A stretch of DNA of 7,223 bases from Clostridia bacterium. GTDB lineage: Bacteria > Bacillota_A > Clostridia > Christensenellales > Aristaeellaceae. This document shows, in pieces, positions 1 to 6,584 of the stretch (positions within the stretch are counted from its first letter, which is position 1; each line of letters opens with the position of its first letter). The position numbers and the translations under genes are program-made. The notes beneath the pieces are model-generated. The model made no database searches. It was not told where the DNA came from and saw nothing but the letters and a program-made list of their open reading frames with translations. The stretch is from positions 1 to 7,223 of the forward strand of contig JAFQIF010000071.1 in NCBI GenBank assembly GCA_017397695.1, read 5' to 3'.

Positions 1-524
1 ATCTCAAGGGCCTGAAGATGCGCACCAACGGCATGAAGACCATCGACCTGACCTTCCAGGCCATGGGCGCCAACACCGTGTCCGTTCCGTACGCCGACCT
101 GTACATGGGTCTGAAGACCTCCATCGCTGACGGCCAGGAGAATCCGTGGGTCAACGTTGAGGGCATGAAGTTCTACGAGGTTCAGAAGTACTTCACCGAG
201 GTTAACTATCAGTTCCATCCGGATCCGTTCTATGTCAACGCCGAGTGGTGGAACACCCTGCCGGTCGAGTTCCAGACCATCCTGACCGAGTGCGCGACCG
301 CGATGGGCGAGTACAACGATCAGCTGATCGACCAGAACTCTGACGCTGCCAAGCAGGTCGTCGTCGACGCCGGCTGCGAAGTCTACGTCCCGACCGCCGA
401 AGAGCTCGCTGCCTTCCAGGCCGCCTGCCAGCCGGTGTACTCTCAGGTCGTGACCGAGGGCATCTGCACCCAGGAAGAGCTCGACGAGATGCTCGCTATC
501 GTTGCTGCTGTCCGCGGCGAATAA
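1..524 (+). CDS. dctP: TRAP transporter solute-binding protein, DctP family (C-terminal part, 5' end outside window)
   Basis: Extracytoplasmic receptor of a tripartite ATP-independent (TRAP) transporter: it captures an organic acid outside the membrane and hands it to the DctQM permease. The reading frame is open from base 3, so the true start lies upstream; about 173 residues are visible, roughly the C-terminal half of a usual 320-340 residue protein. Family landmarks are the opening LKGLKMR, the following MGANTVSVPYADLY stretch and the signature LKTSIADGQENP, then KFYEVQKYF. The arginine of LKGLKMR lies in the region where this family carries its ligand-carboxylate-binding arginine. The protein ends in TAA at 522-524. 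The next two genes encode the membrane subunits, confirming the assignment. The ligand cannot be deduced; C4-dicarboxylates, sugar acids and other carboxylates are all possible, and the symbol is used in the family sense only. Confidence 0.95.
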   Translation, partial: LKGLKMRTNGMKTIDLTFQAMGANTVSVPYADLYMGLKTSIADGQENPWVNVEGMKFYEVQKYFTEVNYQFHPDPFYVNAEWWNTLPVEFQTILTECATAMGEYNDQLIDQNSDAAKQVVVDAGCEVYVPTAEELAAFQAACQPVYSQVVTEGICTQEELDEMLAIVAAVRGE

Positions 525-541
525 TTTCCGAAGCAACCATT

Positions 542-577
542 AAGGCTGGTCGGGGCGCTGGCTCCGACCGCCTTTTT
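542..577 (+). terminator. Intrinsic terminator-like hairpin between dctP and dctQ (probable attenuator)
   Basis: AAGGC (542-546) pairs with GCCTT (570-574). After one bulged T, GGTCGG (548-553) pairs with CCGACC (564-569), extended by a G-T and a G-C pair around a six-base loop. A run of five T residues (573-577) overlaps the end of the stem. It lies inside the transporter operon, 18 bases after the dctP stop and 36 bases before the dctQ start. It probably lets only part of transcription through and also stabilises the dctP message, giving excess receptor. The stem and T-run are seen directly; partial read-through is inferred. Confidence 0.75.
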
Positions 578-613
578 AGTTCTTGTGATCTTCGTTAAGG
601 AGGATTAACACAG

Positions 614-1117
614 ATGAGCAAACTCAAAAAGCTCGGCGCGATGGTGGAGAAGATCTATATGGGCATCGGCGCAGCGGCCATGGGCCTGCTTGCCTTCCTG
701 GTGATCTTTACCGTGATCATGCGCTACTGCTTCTCCCTGAGCTGGAAATCCGTTTCCGAGTTCAACGTGCTGCTCTTTACCTTTACCACCTTCTGGGGTC
801 TGGGCCTGAATGTGCTCAAGAACGAGCATGTTTCTGTCACGATTCTCTATGATACGTTCAAGCCGGCCGTTAAGCGCTGGGTCAGCGTGATCAACTACAT
901 CGTGATGCTGGTCGTGGATATCCTGTTCATCCATTACGGCTGGGCCTACGCGGTCAAGATGGGCAAGCAGCTGAGTATGGGTATGGAAATCCCGATGTTC
1001 TACATGTACGGCCTGATGCCCCTTTGCGGCGTGATCTGCGCGGTATGCATCGTGGTCAAGGCGATTGAAGCCGTCCTTGCGCCCGTGTCCGCGTTTGAGC
1101 CGCAGGACAAGGAATAA
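614..1117 (+). CDS. dctQ: TRAP transporter small membrane subunit, DctQ family
   Basis: Small integral membrane subunit of the TRAP transporter, which pairs with DctM to form the permease. The 167-residue length is typical. Four hydrophobic segments are visible at about residues 14-37, 48-67, 88-113 and 126-150. The conserved DctQ pattern is present: RYCFSLSWKSVSEFN at the end of segment 1, FWGLGLNVLKNEHVSV after segment 2, and IPMFYMYGLMP at the start of segment 4. The start is supported by AAGGAGG at 597-603, ten bases upstream. It lies between dctP and dctM in the standard gene order, and 21 bases separate its stop from dctM. In other TRAP systems this subunit is fused to DctM; here the two are separate. 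A large open frame on the opposite strand is a codon-bias shadow. Confidence 0.95.
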   Translation: MSKLKKLGAMVEKIYMGIGAAAMGLLAFLVIFTVIMRYCFSLSWKSVSEFNVLLFTFTTFWGLGLNVLKNEHVSVTILYDTFKPAVKRWVSVINYIVMLVVDILFIHYGWAYAVKMGKQLSMGMEIPMFYMYGLMPLCGVICAVCIVVKAIEAVLAPVSAFEPQDKE

Positions 1118-1138
1118 CGAAACGGAAGGAGAGTAGCT

Positions 1139-2422
1139 ATGGCAATCGTATTTCTGCTCATTGGCCTGATTATCTTTGCTGCGATCGGCGTTCCGCTTGC
1201 GTTTTCCATCGGTGCGACCTGTATCAGCTATCTGTCGGCTGTAAGGCCGATGTTCCTGTCCATGATGCCTCAGCGCATCTGGAACGGCGTGTACAGCGAA
1301 TTGATGATCGCGATGCCGCTGTTCATGCTCGCCGGCGAACTGATGAATACCGGCGGCATCACCAAGCGCATCATTAACTTCTGCATGGAGCTGCTGCGCC
1401 CGATTCGCGGCGGCCTGGGCGAGGTGAACATCGTCGCCTCCATGATCTTCGGCGGCATCTCCGGTTCTTCCGTCGCCGATACCTCCGCGCTGGGTTCCAT
1501 CCTGATTCCCGCTATGGAGCAGGAGGGCTATCCGCCGGACGCCTCTGCGGGCATCACTGTTGCTTCCTCTACCATGGGCATGATCATCCCGCCGTCCACC
1601 CCGATGGTCGTTTACGCGATGATTTCCGGTGCGTCCATCGGTGCGCTGTTCATGGCTGGCGCTGTGCCGGGTATTCTCATCGGTCTGACTCAGTTGATTC
1701 TGGTGTACGTGATCAGCCACCGCAAGGGCTGGCATCCGCAGAAGACGAACTTCAGCGCCAAGCGCTTCTGGAAGGCCATCTTCTCCGGTATTCCCGCGCT
1801 GCTGATGCCGCTGTTCATCATCGTGTGCGTGTCCTTCGGCATCTGCACCGCATCCGAAAGCGCCGGCGTGGCCGTGCTCTATTCCATGATCGTCGGCTTC
1901 TTTATCTATAAGGAGCTGACCTGGAAGGACGTCTGGAATGCGCTGAAGAAGACCCTGATCTCCTCTTCCAGCGTCATGATCATCATTGGCTTCTCCTCCA
2001 TCTTCACCTGGGTGCTCACCATCCAGAAGGTGCCGGATCTGGTTGCCAATTTCTTCATGAGCATGAATGTTCCGGCATGGGGCATCGCGCTGATGTTTGA
2101 TGTGCTGATCCTGATCATCGGTACGTTTATCGACGTCAGTCCGGCGATCCTGATGCTGACTCCGATCATGCTGCCGGTCATGCAGAGCTATGGCTTCACC
2201 GCGCTGCAGTTCGGCGCGATGCTGATCACCGGCCTGGCCATCGGCCTGGTCACCCCGCCGGTGGGCATGTGCCTGAATGCCTGCAACAAGATCAACCGCA
2301 TGCCGATCATCAGTATATTCAAGGGCGCATTGCCGTTTATCACGTGCAATGTGATCGTCCTGATCGCGATCAGCGTCTTCCCGGTGCTGACCACCTGGCT
2401 GCCGACGCTGCTGGGCTATTGA
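1139..2422 (+). CDS. dctM: TRAP transporter large permease subunit, DctM family
   Basis: Large membrane subunit that forms the transport channel, normally driven by the sodium gradient in this family. It has 427 residues, the usual DctM size, and is hydrophobic throughout with about eleven or twelve membrane segments. Landmarks in order are MPLFMLAGELM (59-69), FGGISGSSVADTSALGS (104-120), GMIIPPSTPMVVYA (147-160), TASESAGVAVLYS (237-249), GTFIDVSPAILMLTPIMLPV (328-347) and GLVTPPVGMCLN (369-380); these are the conserved re-entrant and scaffold motifs of the DctM/IT superfamily. The ATG is preceded by GGAAGGAGAG at about 1124-1133. The gene is intact and is the last of its operon, followed by a terminator 27 bases after its TGA. 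Substrate is not readable from the permease. Confidence 0.96.
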   Translation: MAIVFLLIGLIIFAAIGVPLAFSIGATCISYLSAVRPMFLSMMPQRIWNGVYSELMIAMPLFMLAGELMNTGGITKRIINFCMELLRPIRGGLGEVNIVASMIFGGISGSSVADTSALGSILIPAMEQEGYPPDASAGITVASSTMGMIIPPSTPMVVYAMISGASIGALFMAGAVPGILIGLTQLILVYVISHRKGWHPQKTNFSAKRFWKAIFSGIPALLMPLFIIVCVSFGICTASESAGVAVLYSMIVGFFIYKELTWKDVWNALKKTLISSSSVMIIIGFSSIFTWVLTIQKVPDLVANFFMSMNVPAWGIALMFDVLILIIGTFIDVSPAILMLTPIMLPVMQSYGFTALQFGAMLITGLAIGLVTPPVGMCLNACNKINRMPIISIFKGALPFITCNVIVLIAISVFPVLTTWLPTLLGY

Positions 2423-2448
2423 TAGGTTTTGTTGATCGGTCATAAAGT

Positions 2449-2482
2449 AAAAAACCGCTGCGGATTTCCGCAACGGTTTTTT
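2449..2482. terminator. Bidirectional intrinsic terminator between dctM and the convergent lipoprotein gene
   Basis: AAAAAACCG (2449-2457) pairs with CGGTTTTTT (2474-2482). After one C/A mismatch, TGCGG (2459-2463) pairs with CCGCA (2468-2472) across an ATTT loop. The stem is flanked by six A on the left and six T on the right, so it can end transcription in both directions. It lies in the 69-base gap between two convergent genes and serves both. Confidence 0.9.
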
Positions 2483-2491
2483 GTGCTTGTA

Positions 2492-4165
2492 TCAGTATCC
2501 GGTTGTTTCGGCGGCGATGGCCTTGGCGAGCAGCTGCGCCGTTTCGGGCGGAAGAAGCTCAAGGAGCACATTGGCCATATCGGACAGGGAAGCGGCTGCG
2601 CGCATGCCCAGCGCCTCCAGTTCTTCGCTGGACGCCGTTTCAAAGGCGATTTCCGTGGTGTTTGCAGTGAGATCGGCGTCGTATACAGCAGTATAGAGCG
2701 TCATGGTTTCCATGTATTCCTGAATACCCAGAGAGGGAACGCGGATGAACTCGCTCATCACGGAGGATACGCTTGCCTGAGAAGGCGCGGTAAGCATATA
2801 GGCTTCCAGCGAAACGGGCAGCTGCACGCCCTCGGCAGCGACCTCTATGGCACCGGCTATGCTGCCTTGCTCACCGCCATCTGCGGTCAGGCTCTGCATG
2901 CTGTCGAATGCCAGGGACAGGGCGATGTCGTCGACGCCGTCTGTGGCGTTCATGTTCAGGATATGCGTTGCGGCATATCCGCTCTGGCCGTTCTCGGTGG
3001 TCGTGGCAGCGCTGCCGGTATAGAAATCAGCCTGAGCCAGAACCTCGCGATCCTCGATCAGGACGAACGCACCTGCCAGATTCAGCACATTCCGGTCAAG
3101 TGGATCGGCAATGAATTCGCAGCCGGCACTGACGCCGCTGACGATTTCGGCTTCGGCGGAGAGGTAAAAGGCGTCGATGCTCACGGCGGTGGATCCTTCT
3201 GCCTGACCGTCGCTGCACATCAGGGTGAGCACGCGGGATTCGCCGTCGGCATATTCGAAGCTGAGCTGCAGATACAGCGGCATCTGCGCCTCGTCCAGAC
3301 CGATCAGGATATGCTCCACAGAAGGGGCGTGCTCAATCTCCGCTGCATAAGCGCGCATGCCGGCACACAGATCGGCGGCGGTCATGCCGGACTGGGCAAG
3401 CACCGGATCGAGAAGCTGACACAGCGCTGTATCTTGGGCCAGCTGATCGGCCAGCGCCAGCAGCAGACCGGCAACGTCTTTGGGCGTGGCCTGCACATAG
3501 ATTTCATATGCCGCGGCGGGGAAATTGTCCTGAGCCGGAACGTCGGTTGCGATGTTCATCGGCAGGGCGGCGATGTGGGCCGCGATCGTCTCGGCATAGG
3601 GCGCGGCAAGCTGCGCAGCGGTGGTCAGCAGCGGCTCGATCTGTGCTGCCAGTTCGGCGGCCAGGGCTTGGAAATCGATGCTCTGCGTGCTGAGGATCAT
3701 CGCGATTTCGCTGCTGTCCAGACCGGCGAGGGAGAGCAGCGTTTCCCATTTGATCGTCAGCCGCTCGCCCTCGATGGCTGTGCCCATCAGAGATATGCCG
3801 TCCCGGGTCAGATCAAGCAGGATGCTTGCATATGCGCTCTGCGTTTCGCCCGGCGCATATTCGGCGCCGAGCATGAGACGCAGGCCGTTGTCGATCTTGC
3901 CGGCGCCCAGGGACAGATATGTATACGGCAGCGCCTTGGCGATGGACCTGAGCATGACGGCGTCCTCGCCGAGAAATTCTTCGGCGTTGTCCGCAAGCGT
4001 TAAGCCGCACTGATAGTCAAGAATGATCATTTCGCCGCGCTCATAGGCCTGGCGGAACAGGCTTTGGGTGATGCTGCCCGGCGTGTAGGACTGCGCCTGT
4101 ACAGGCGCTGCGCAGCCAAGCAGCAGCGAAACGGACAAGAGCAGACAAAGCAGTTTTTTCATCAT
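2492..4165 (-). CDS. Secreted lipoprotein of unknown function
   Basis: A 557-residue predicted lipoprotein; I do not recognise a named family. The N-terminus MMKKLLCLLLSVSLLLGC is a lipoprotein signal peptide: charged KK, hydrophobic core, then the lipobox LLGC with Cys18 as the lipid-carrying residue. The protein should therefore sit on the outer face of the membrane. Residues about 30-285 read as mostly helical and rich in Ala and Leu (for example QALAAELAAQIEPLLTTAA). Residues about 286-510 have alternating strand-like patterns (LYLQLSFEYADGESRVLTL) and many acidic residues, followed by a helical tail. No catalytic motif is visible. The open frame extends upstream to 4351, but that would run through both promoters and into padR. 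The ATG at 4165 has GGAGGG ten bases before it and begins the signal peptide; ATG 4162 is a possible alternative. The gene is divergent from padR and may share its control. Confidence 0.88.
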   Translation of the reverse strand: MMKKLLCLLLSVSLLLGCAAPVQAQSYTPGSITQSLFRQAYERGEMIILDYQCGLTLADNAEEFLGEDAVMLRSIAKALPYTYLSLGAGKIDNGLRLMLGAEYAPGETQSAYASILLDLTRDGISLMGTAIEGERLTIKWETLLSLAGLDSSEIAMILSTQSIDFQALAAELAAQIEPLLTTAAQLAAPYAETIAAHIAALPMNIATDVPAQDNFPAAAYEIYVQATPKDVAGLLLALADQLAQDTALCQLLDPVLAQSGMTAADLCAGMRAYAAEIEHAPSVEHILIGLDEAQMPLYLQLSFEYADGESRVLTLMCSDGQAEGSTAVSIDAFYLSAEAEIVSGVSAGCEFIADPLDRNVLNLAGAFVLIEDREVLAQADFYTGSAATTTENGQSGYAATHILNMNATDGVDDIALSLAFDSMQSLTADGGEQGSIAGAIEVAAEGVQLPVSLEAYMLTAPSQASVSSVMSEFIRVPSLGIQEYMETMTLYTAVYDADLTANTTEIAFETASSEELEALGMRAAASLSDMANVLLELLPPETAQLLAKAIAAETTGY

Positions 4166-4175
4166 GGATTGCGTT

Positions 4176-4183
4176 CCCTCCTT
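4176..4183 (-). promoter_or_regulatory. Ribosome binding site fixing the lipoprotein start
   Basis: On the minus strand AAGGAGGG ends ten bases before ATG 4165. It decides the start against the upstream extension of the same frame to 4351, which would lack a signal peptide at its N-terminus. Confidence 0.85.
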
Positions 4184-4201
4184 CTGCGTTGCGGCATGGA
4201 T

Positions 4202-4218
4202 ATGAATGCTGTATTCAT
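4202..4218. repeat. Perfect inverted repeat ATGAAT-N5-ATTCAT at the lipoprotein transcription start (candidate operator)
   Basis: ATGAAT (4202-4207) and ATTCAT (4213-4218) are perfect inverted copies separated by GCTGT. The repeat abuts and slightly overlaps the minus-strand -10 box (4217-4222), so it covers the expected start of transcription of the lipoprotein gene. A dimeric repressor bound here would block the promoter. The symmetry is seen; the operator role is inferred. Confidence 0.45.
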
Positions 4219-4246
4219 TATAAGCGAACGATGGAAAGTGCGTCAA
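4217..4246 (-). promoter_or_regulatory. Sigma-A-type promoter of the lipoprotein gene
   Basis: On the minus strand TTGACG (4246-4241) is followed after 18 bases by a perfect TATAAT (4222-4217). Transcription should begin near 4210, giving a leader of about 45 bases before ATG 4165. The -10 is consensus and the -35 matches five of six positions. Confidence 0.85.
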
Positions 4247-4270
4247 CGATCCGGAAACCGATTTGCAGAA

Positions 4271-4320
4271 ATACATCGGAGATACATTGACAGGCGAGGT
4301 ATATTGTGATAAACTGTATC
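4271..4320. repeat. Repeated ATACAT words around the padR promoter (candidate PadR operator)
   Basis: ATACAT occurs at 4271-4276 and 4282-4287, eleven bases apart, about one helical turn. GATACA (4281-4286) has an inverted partner TGTATC (4315-4320); the pair brackets the -35 and -10 boxes of the padR promoter. PadR-family repressors commonly regulate their own promoters through dyads of this kind, so this is a plausible autoregulatory site, but no known consensus is matched exactly. Confidence 0.4.
4287..4315 (+). promoter_or_regulatory. Sigma-A-type promoter of the padR operon
   Basis: Consensus TTGACA (4287-4292) is followed after exactly 17 bases by TAAACT (4310-4315), preceded by TGA, which gives an extended -10 (TGnTAAACT). 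Transcription should begin near 4322, leaving a leader of only about 17 bases before ATG 4339. Confidence 0.8.
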
Positions 4321-4325
4321 TCGTC

Positions 4326-4333
4326 GGAGGTGA
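4326..4333 (+). promoter_or_regulatory. Ribosome binding site fixing the padR start
   Basis: GGAGGTGA ends five bases before ATG 4339. The alternative in-frame GTG at 4306 lies inside the promoter, upstream of the expected transcript start, and has no ribosome binding site, so 4339 is chosen. Confidence 0.85.
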
Positions 4334-4338
4334 TTGAA

Positions 4339-4674
4339 ATGCTGAATGCATCGGATATCCTTCGCGGCTATACGGATACGATCATCCTTGCGCAGCTGGC
4401 CAAAGAGGACAGCTACGGCTATGTCATCAGCAAAAGCGTCCAGGAGATCTCCGCAGGAGAGCTGCAGCTGAAGGAGGCGACGCTGTATACGACGTTTCGC
4501 CGGCTGGAGAACGCCGGTATGATCGAATCGTATTGGGGCGATGAAAACGCGGGCGCGCGCAGGCGGTATTACCACCTGACGGACGCGGGCCGCAGATTGT
4601 ATGAAGAGAATCAGGCGGACTGGCGCAAGTACCGCGCCGTGATTTCCGAACTGTTTGGAATGGAGGATGCGTGA
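4339..4674 (+). CDS. PadR-family transcriptional regulator (short form)
   Basis: DNA-binding repressor of 111 residues, the size of the short PadR class that is a winged helix plus one dimerisation helix. Visible family landmarks: DSYGYVISKSVQEIS (24-38), the recognition region LKEATLYTTFRRLENAGMI (44-62), SYWG (64-67), RRRYYHLTDAGRRLY (74-88) in the wing, and a C-terminal helix with the typical Trp95. PadR proteins usually repress their own operon and release DNA on a small-molecule or envelope signal. The gene is the first of a four-gene operon, and its TGA (4672-4674) overlaps the ATG of the next gene by one base, implying translational coupling. It is divergent from the lipoprotein gene, which it may also control. 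The effector cannot be inferred. Confidence 0.95.
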   Translation: MLNASDILRGYTDTIILAQLAKEDSYGYVISKSVQEISAGELQLKEATLYTTFRRLENAGMIESYWGDENAGARRRYYHLTDAGRRLYEENQADWRKYRAVISELFGMEDA

Positions 4675-6569
4675 TGATGAACAAGCGGATTCGCAGCATG
4701 ATCGACGAAATCTTCTCCGAGATGAAGATGACGGCGGAAAATCTTGCTCTGCGCGACGAACTGATGGCCAACGCGCAGGCGCGCTATGAGGATATGATGG
4801 CGCAGGGCAGAAGCGAAGAAGAGGCCTTCTGTGAGGTTAGCGCGTCGCTGGAGGATGTGTACGGCCTGCTCGATGAGATGAAGCGCATGGATGCGCAGCC
4901 CAAGGCAGAGCCCGAACCGGAGGAAGCGCCGGAGCTGAGAACCGGTACGGAGGAAGAAACACAGGAACAGGCCGCTTCCCAGACCGACCTGGGCGATGCG
5001 CTGAATAAGGCATTCACCGCGCTGGGCGATTTCTCTCAGGCGATTATGCCGGAGGCGAAGAAGCTCTATGGGCAGATGGACGAGGCGACCGGCGGCGTGC
5101 TGGGCAAGCTGGGCCGCGCAGCGAAGAAAGGTATGCGTGATGCGCAGAAGGCTGCGGGCGAAGCGATTGATAAGCTCTCGAAGGAAAACGGCGAGCTGGT
5201 GTTCGACTTTGGCGCGAATAAGGAGGCCAAGCCTGCTGAAAAGGCCGAAGCGGCACAGAACGCTCCCAGCTTCGATTTTGATGCTGCCGCCCGGAAAGAA
5301 GAGGCTGAAACGCATGCGCAGGATGACGGCGAACTGCTGCTGGATATGGACGCGCTAAAACCGCAGCGGGAAGAAAGCGCGGCGAAGGCCGCGCAGGCGC
5401 TGCGCCTGCGCGAGGAGGCGGAGGACCTGCGATCCCAGGCGATGCTCAAGGAAGTGGTCGGCGATGTGCAGAGCGCTGATGCGCTGCGCGAGCGGGCGGA
5501 GGAACTGGATGTGCAGGCCGATCTGCTGGAGCAGGCGCAGGCCATGGAGGACGCATACAGTCAAGCGCAGGATTCGGTGACGGACGAGAACGGAGACGTC
5601 GATCAGGACGCGTTTGCAAAGGCGGTGGATGACCTGACCCGCGATGCGCAGGATGTGATCCGCCAGGCGGAGAAGATGGCGCAGGACGCCGCCAAGGCTG
5701 CGCAGGATGCGGCTGAGGGTGCTGCGGAGTATATCGTGCGCGACGCGAACGAGCCGGTCAGTGGCATGCAGGTATTTCCTGCGGCGGGGCTGAGAAAGAT
5801 GGATATACAGCTGGACGCGGACGATGTGGAAATCGCAGCGGCGCAAGGCGATTGCGTAGAAACCTTCTGGGAGGCGCGCAGCGTGGATGGCGAGCCGCTG
5901 GTGACCTTTGCCGATCATACGCTGACCATCCGCAGGAAGAATCCGGACGTGTTCAAGACGTTCTTCTCCGTCTTCAAAAAGGAAGGCGGCAGGATTACCG
6001 TGCGCGTGCCGCATGGCTTTGCGGCGGATTACGCAATTTCGACCACCTCGGGCGATGTGCATATCCGCGATGTGGATGTGGACGGCGTGAAGGTGAGCAC
6101 GACCTCGGGCGATGTGCGCGTAGAGCCGGACGCCAAGGTGCGCGCAGACGATATCGCCGTGACGACGGTATCCGGCCGTGCGACGGTCAGCGCCTGTGCG
6201 GATACGATAGAGGTGACGACGGTTTCGGGCGGTCAGTTCATCTCCTGCGATGCGCACAAGGTGGATGTAAACGTGGTCTCCGGCAAGGTACATGTCGAGG
6301 GCGCTTGTGACGAATGGGAGGTCAGCTCGGTGTCCGGCGAGGTGGAATTGCTGTGTACTGTGGCCCCGACAAAGAAGGTACAGATTTCCTCTGTGCACGG
6401 CGACGTCCGTCTGGCGCTGCCAGGCGAGATTCGCGGCTTTGTTGCCGAGGCGACCGGCGCACTGGGCTGCGAGATTATCAACGAGTTTGGTGCGAACCGC
6501 TACGGCACGTGCGGACTGCCGATCCGCATGGAGACCATGCACGGCAAGCTGCTCATCACCAGGCTGTAA
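4674..6569 (+). CDS. HAAS-like / helical linker / DUF4097 beta-solenoid fusion protein
   Basis: A 631-residue protein of uncertain function, partner of PadR. Residues about 1-70 are a helical HAAS/DUF1700-like segment with the pattern LANAQARYEDMMAQGRSEEE (exact residues 30-49 begin LMANAQ) followed by AFCEVSASLEDVYGLL; such domains commonly follow PadR genes. Residues 75-105 are acidic and proline-rich, 106-172 helical with a basic amphipathic stretch (KLGRAAKKGMRDAQKAAGEA, 145-164), and 231-352 long Ala/Gln/charged helices likely to be coiled coil. Residues about 365-631 form a DUF4097-type solenoid: seven turns marked by TTSGDV, TTSGDV, TVSGRA, TVSGGQ, VVSGKV, SVSGEV and SVHGDV, 18-22 residues apart between 457 and 578. 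There is no signal peptide or membrane segment, so it should be cytoplasmic. ATG 4674 has GGAGG seven bases upstream and overlaps the padR stop; GTG 4671 or ATG 4677 are possible starts. An envelope-stress role is inferred from relatives such as YvlB and LiaG. Confidence 0.85.
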   Translation: MMNKRIRSMIDEIFSEMKMTAENLALRDELMANAQARYEDMMAQGRSEEEAFCEVSASLEDVYGLLDEMKRMDAQPKAEPEPEEAPELRTGTEEETQEQAASQTDLGDALNKAFTALGDFSQAIMPEAKKLYGQMDEATGGVLGKLGRAAKKGMRDAQKAAGEAIDKLSKENGELVFDFGANKEAKPAEKAEAAQNAPSFDFDAAARKEEAETHAQDDGELLLDMDALKPQREESAAKAAQALRLREEAEDLRSQAMLKEVVGDVQSADALRERAEELDVQADLLEQAQAMEDAYSQAQDSVTDENGDVDQDAFAKAVDDLTRDAQDVIRQAEKMAQDAAKAAQDAAEGAAEYIVRDANEPVSGMQVFPAAGLRKMDIQLDADDVEIAAAQGDCVETFWEARSVDGEPLVTFADHTLTIRRKNPDVFKTFFSVFKKEGGRITVRVPHGFAADYAISTTSGDVHIRDVDVDGVKVSTTSGDVRVEPDAKVRADDIAVTTVSGRATVSACADTIEVTTVSGGQFISCDAHKVDVNVVSGKVHVEGACDEWEVSSVSGEVELLCTVAPTKKVQISSVHGDVRLALPGEIRGFVAEATGALGCEIINEFGANRYGTCGLPIRMETMHGKLLITRL

Positions 6570-6584
6570 AAGGAGCAATGATCC

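Noticed and set aside
605..2473. A 622-residue open frame on the minus strand opposite dctQ and dctM
   Set aside because: Its product is dominated by His, Gln, Asp and Arg with no domain pattern, and it lies opposite two clear transporter genes. It is a shadow of GC-biased codons.
2429..4003. A 524-residue open frame on the plus strand opposite the lipoprotein gene
   Set aside because: It begins in the terminator region without a ribosome binding site, and its Gly/His/Gln/Arg-rich product lacks family features. The opposite strand has a signal peptide, promoter and ribosome binding site.
4306..4338. GTG start giving an 11-residue longer PadR
   Set aside because: The GTG lies between the -35 and -10 boxes, upstream of the expected transcript start. 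ATG 4339 has an ideal GGAGGTGA and fits the family N-terminus.
4166..4351. Upstream extension of the lipoprotein frame to 4351
   Set aside because: It would cover both promoters and overlap padR, and would bury the signal peptide 62 residues inside the protein.
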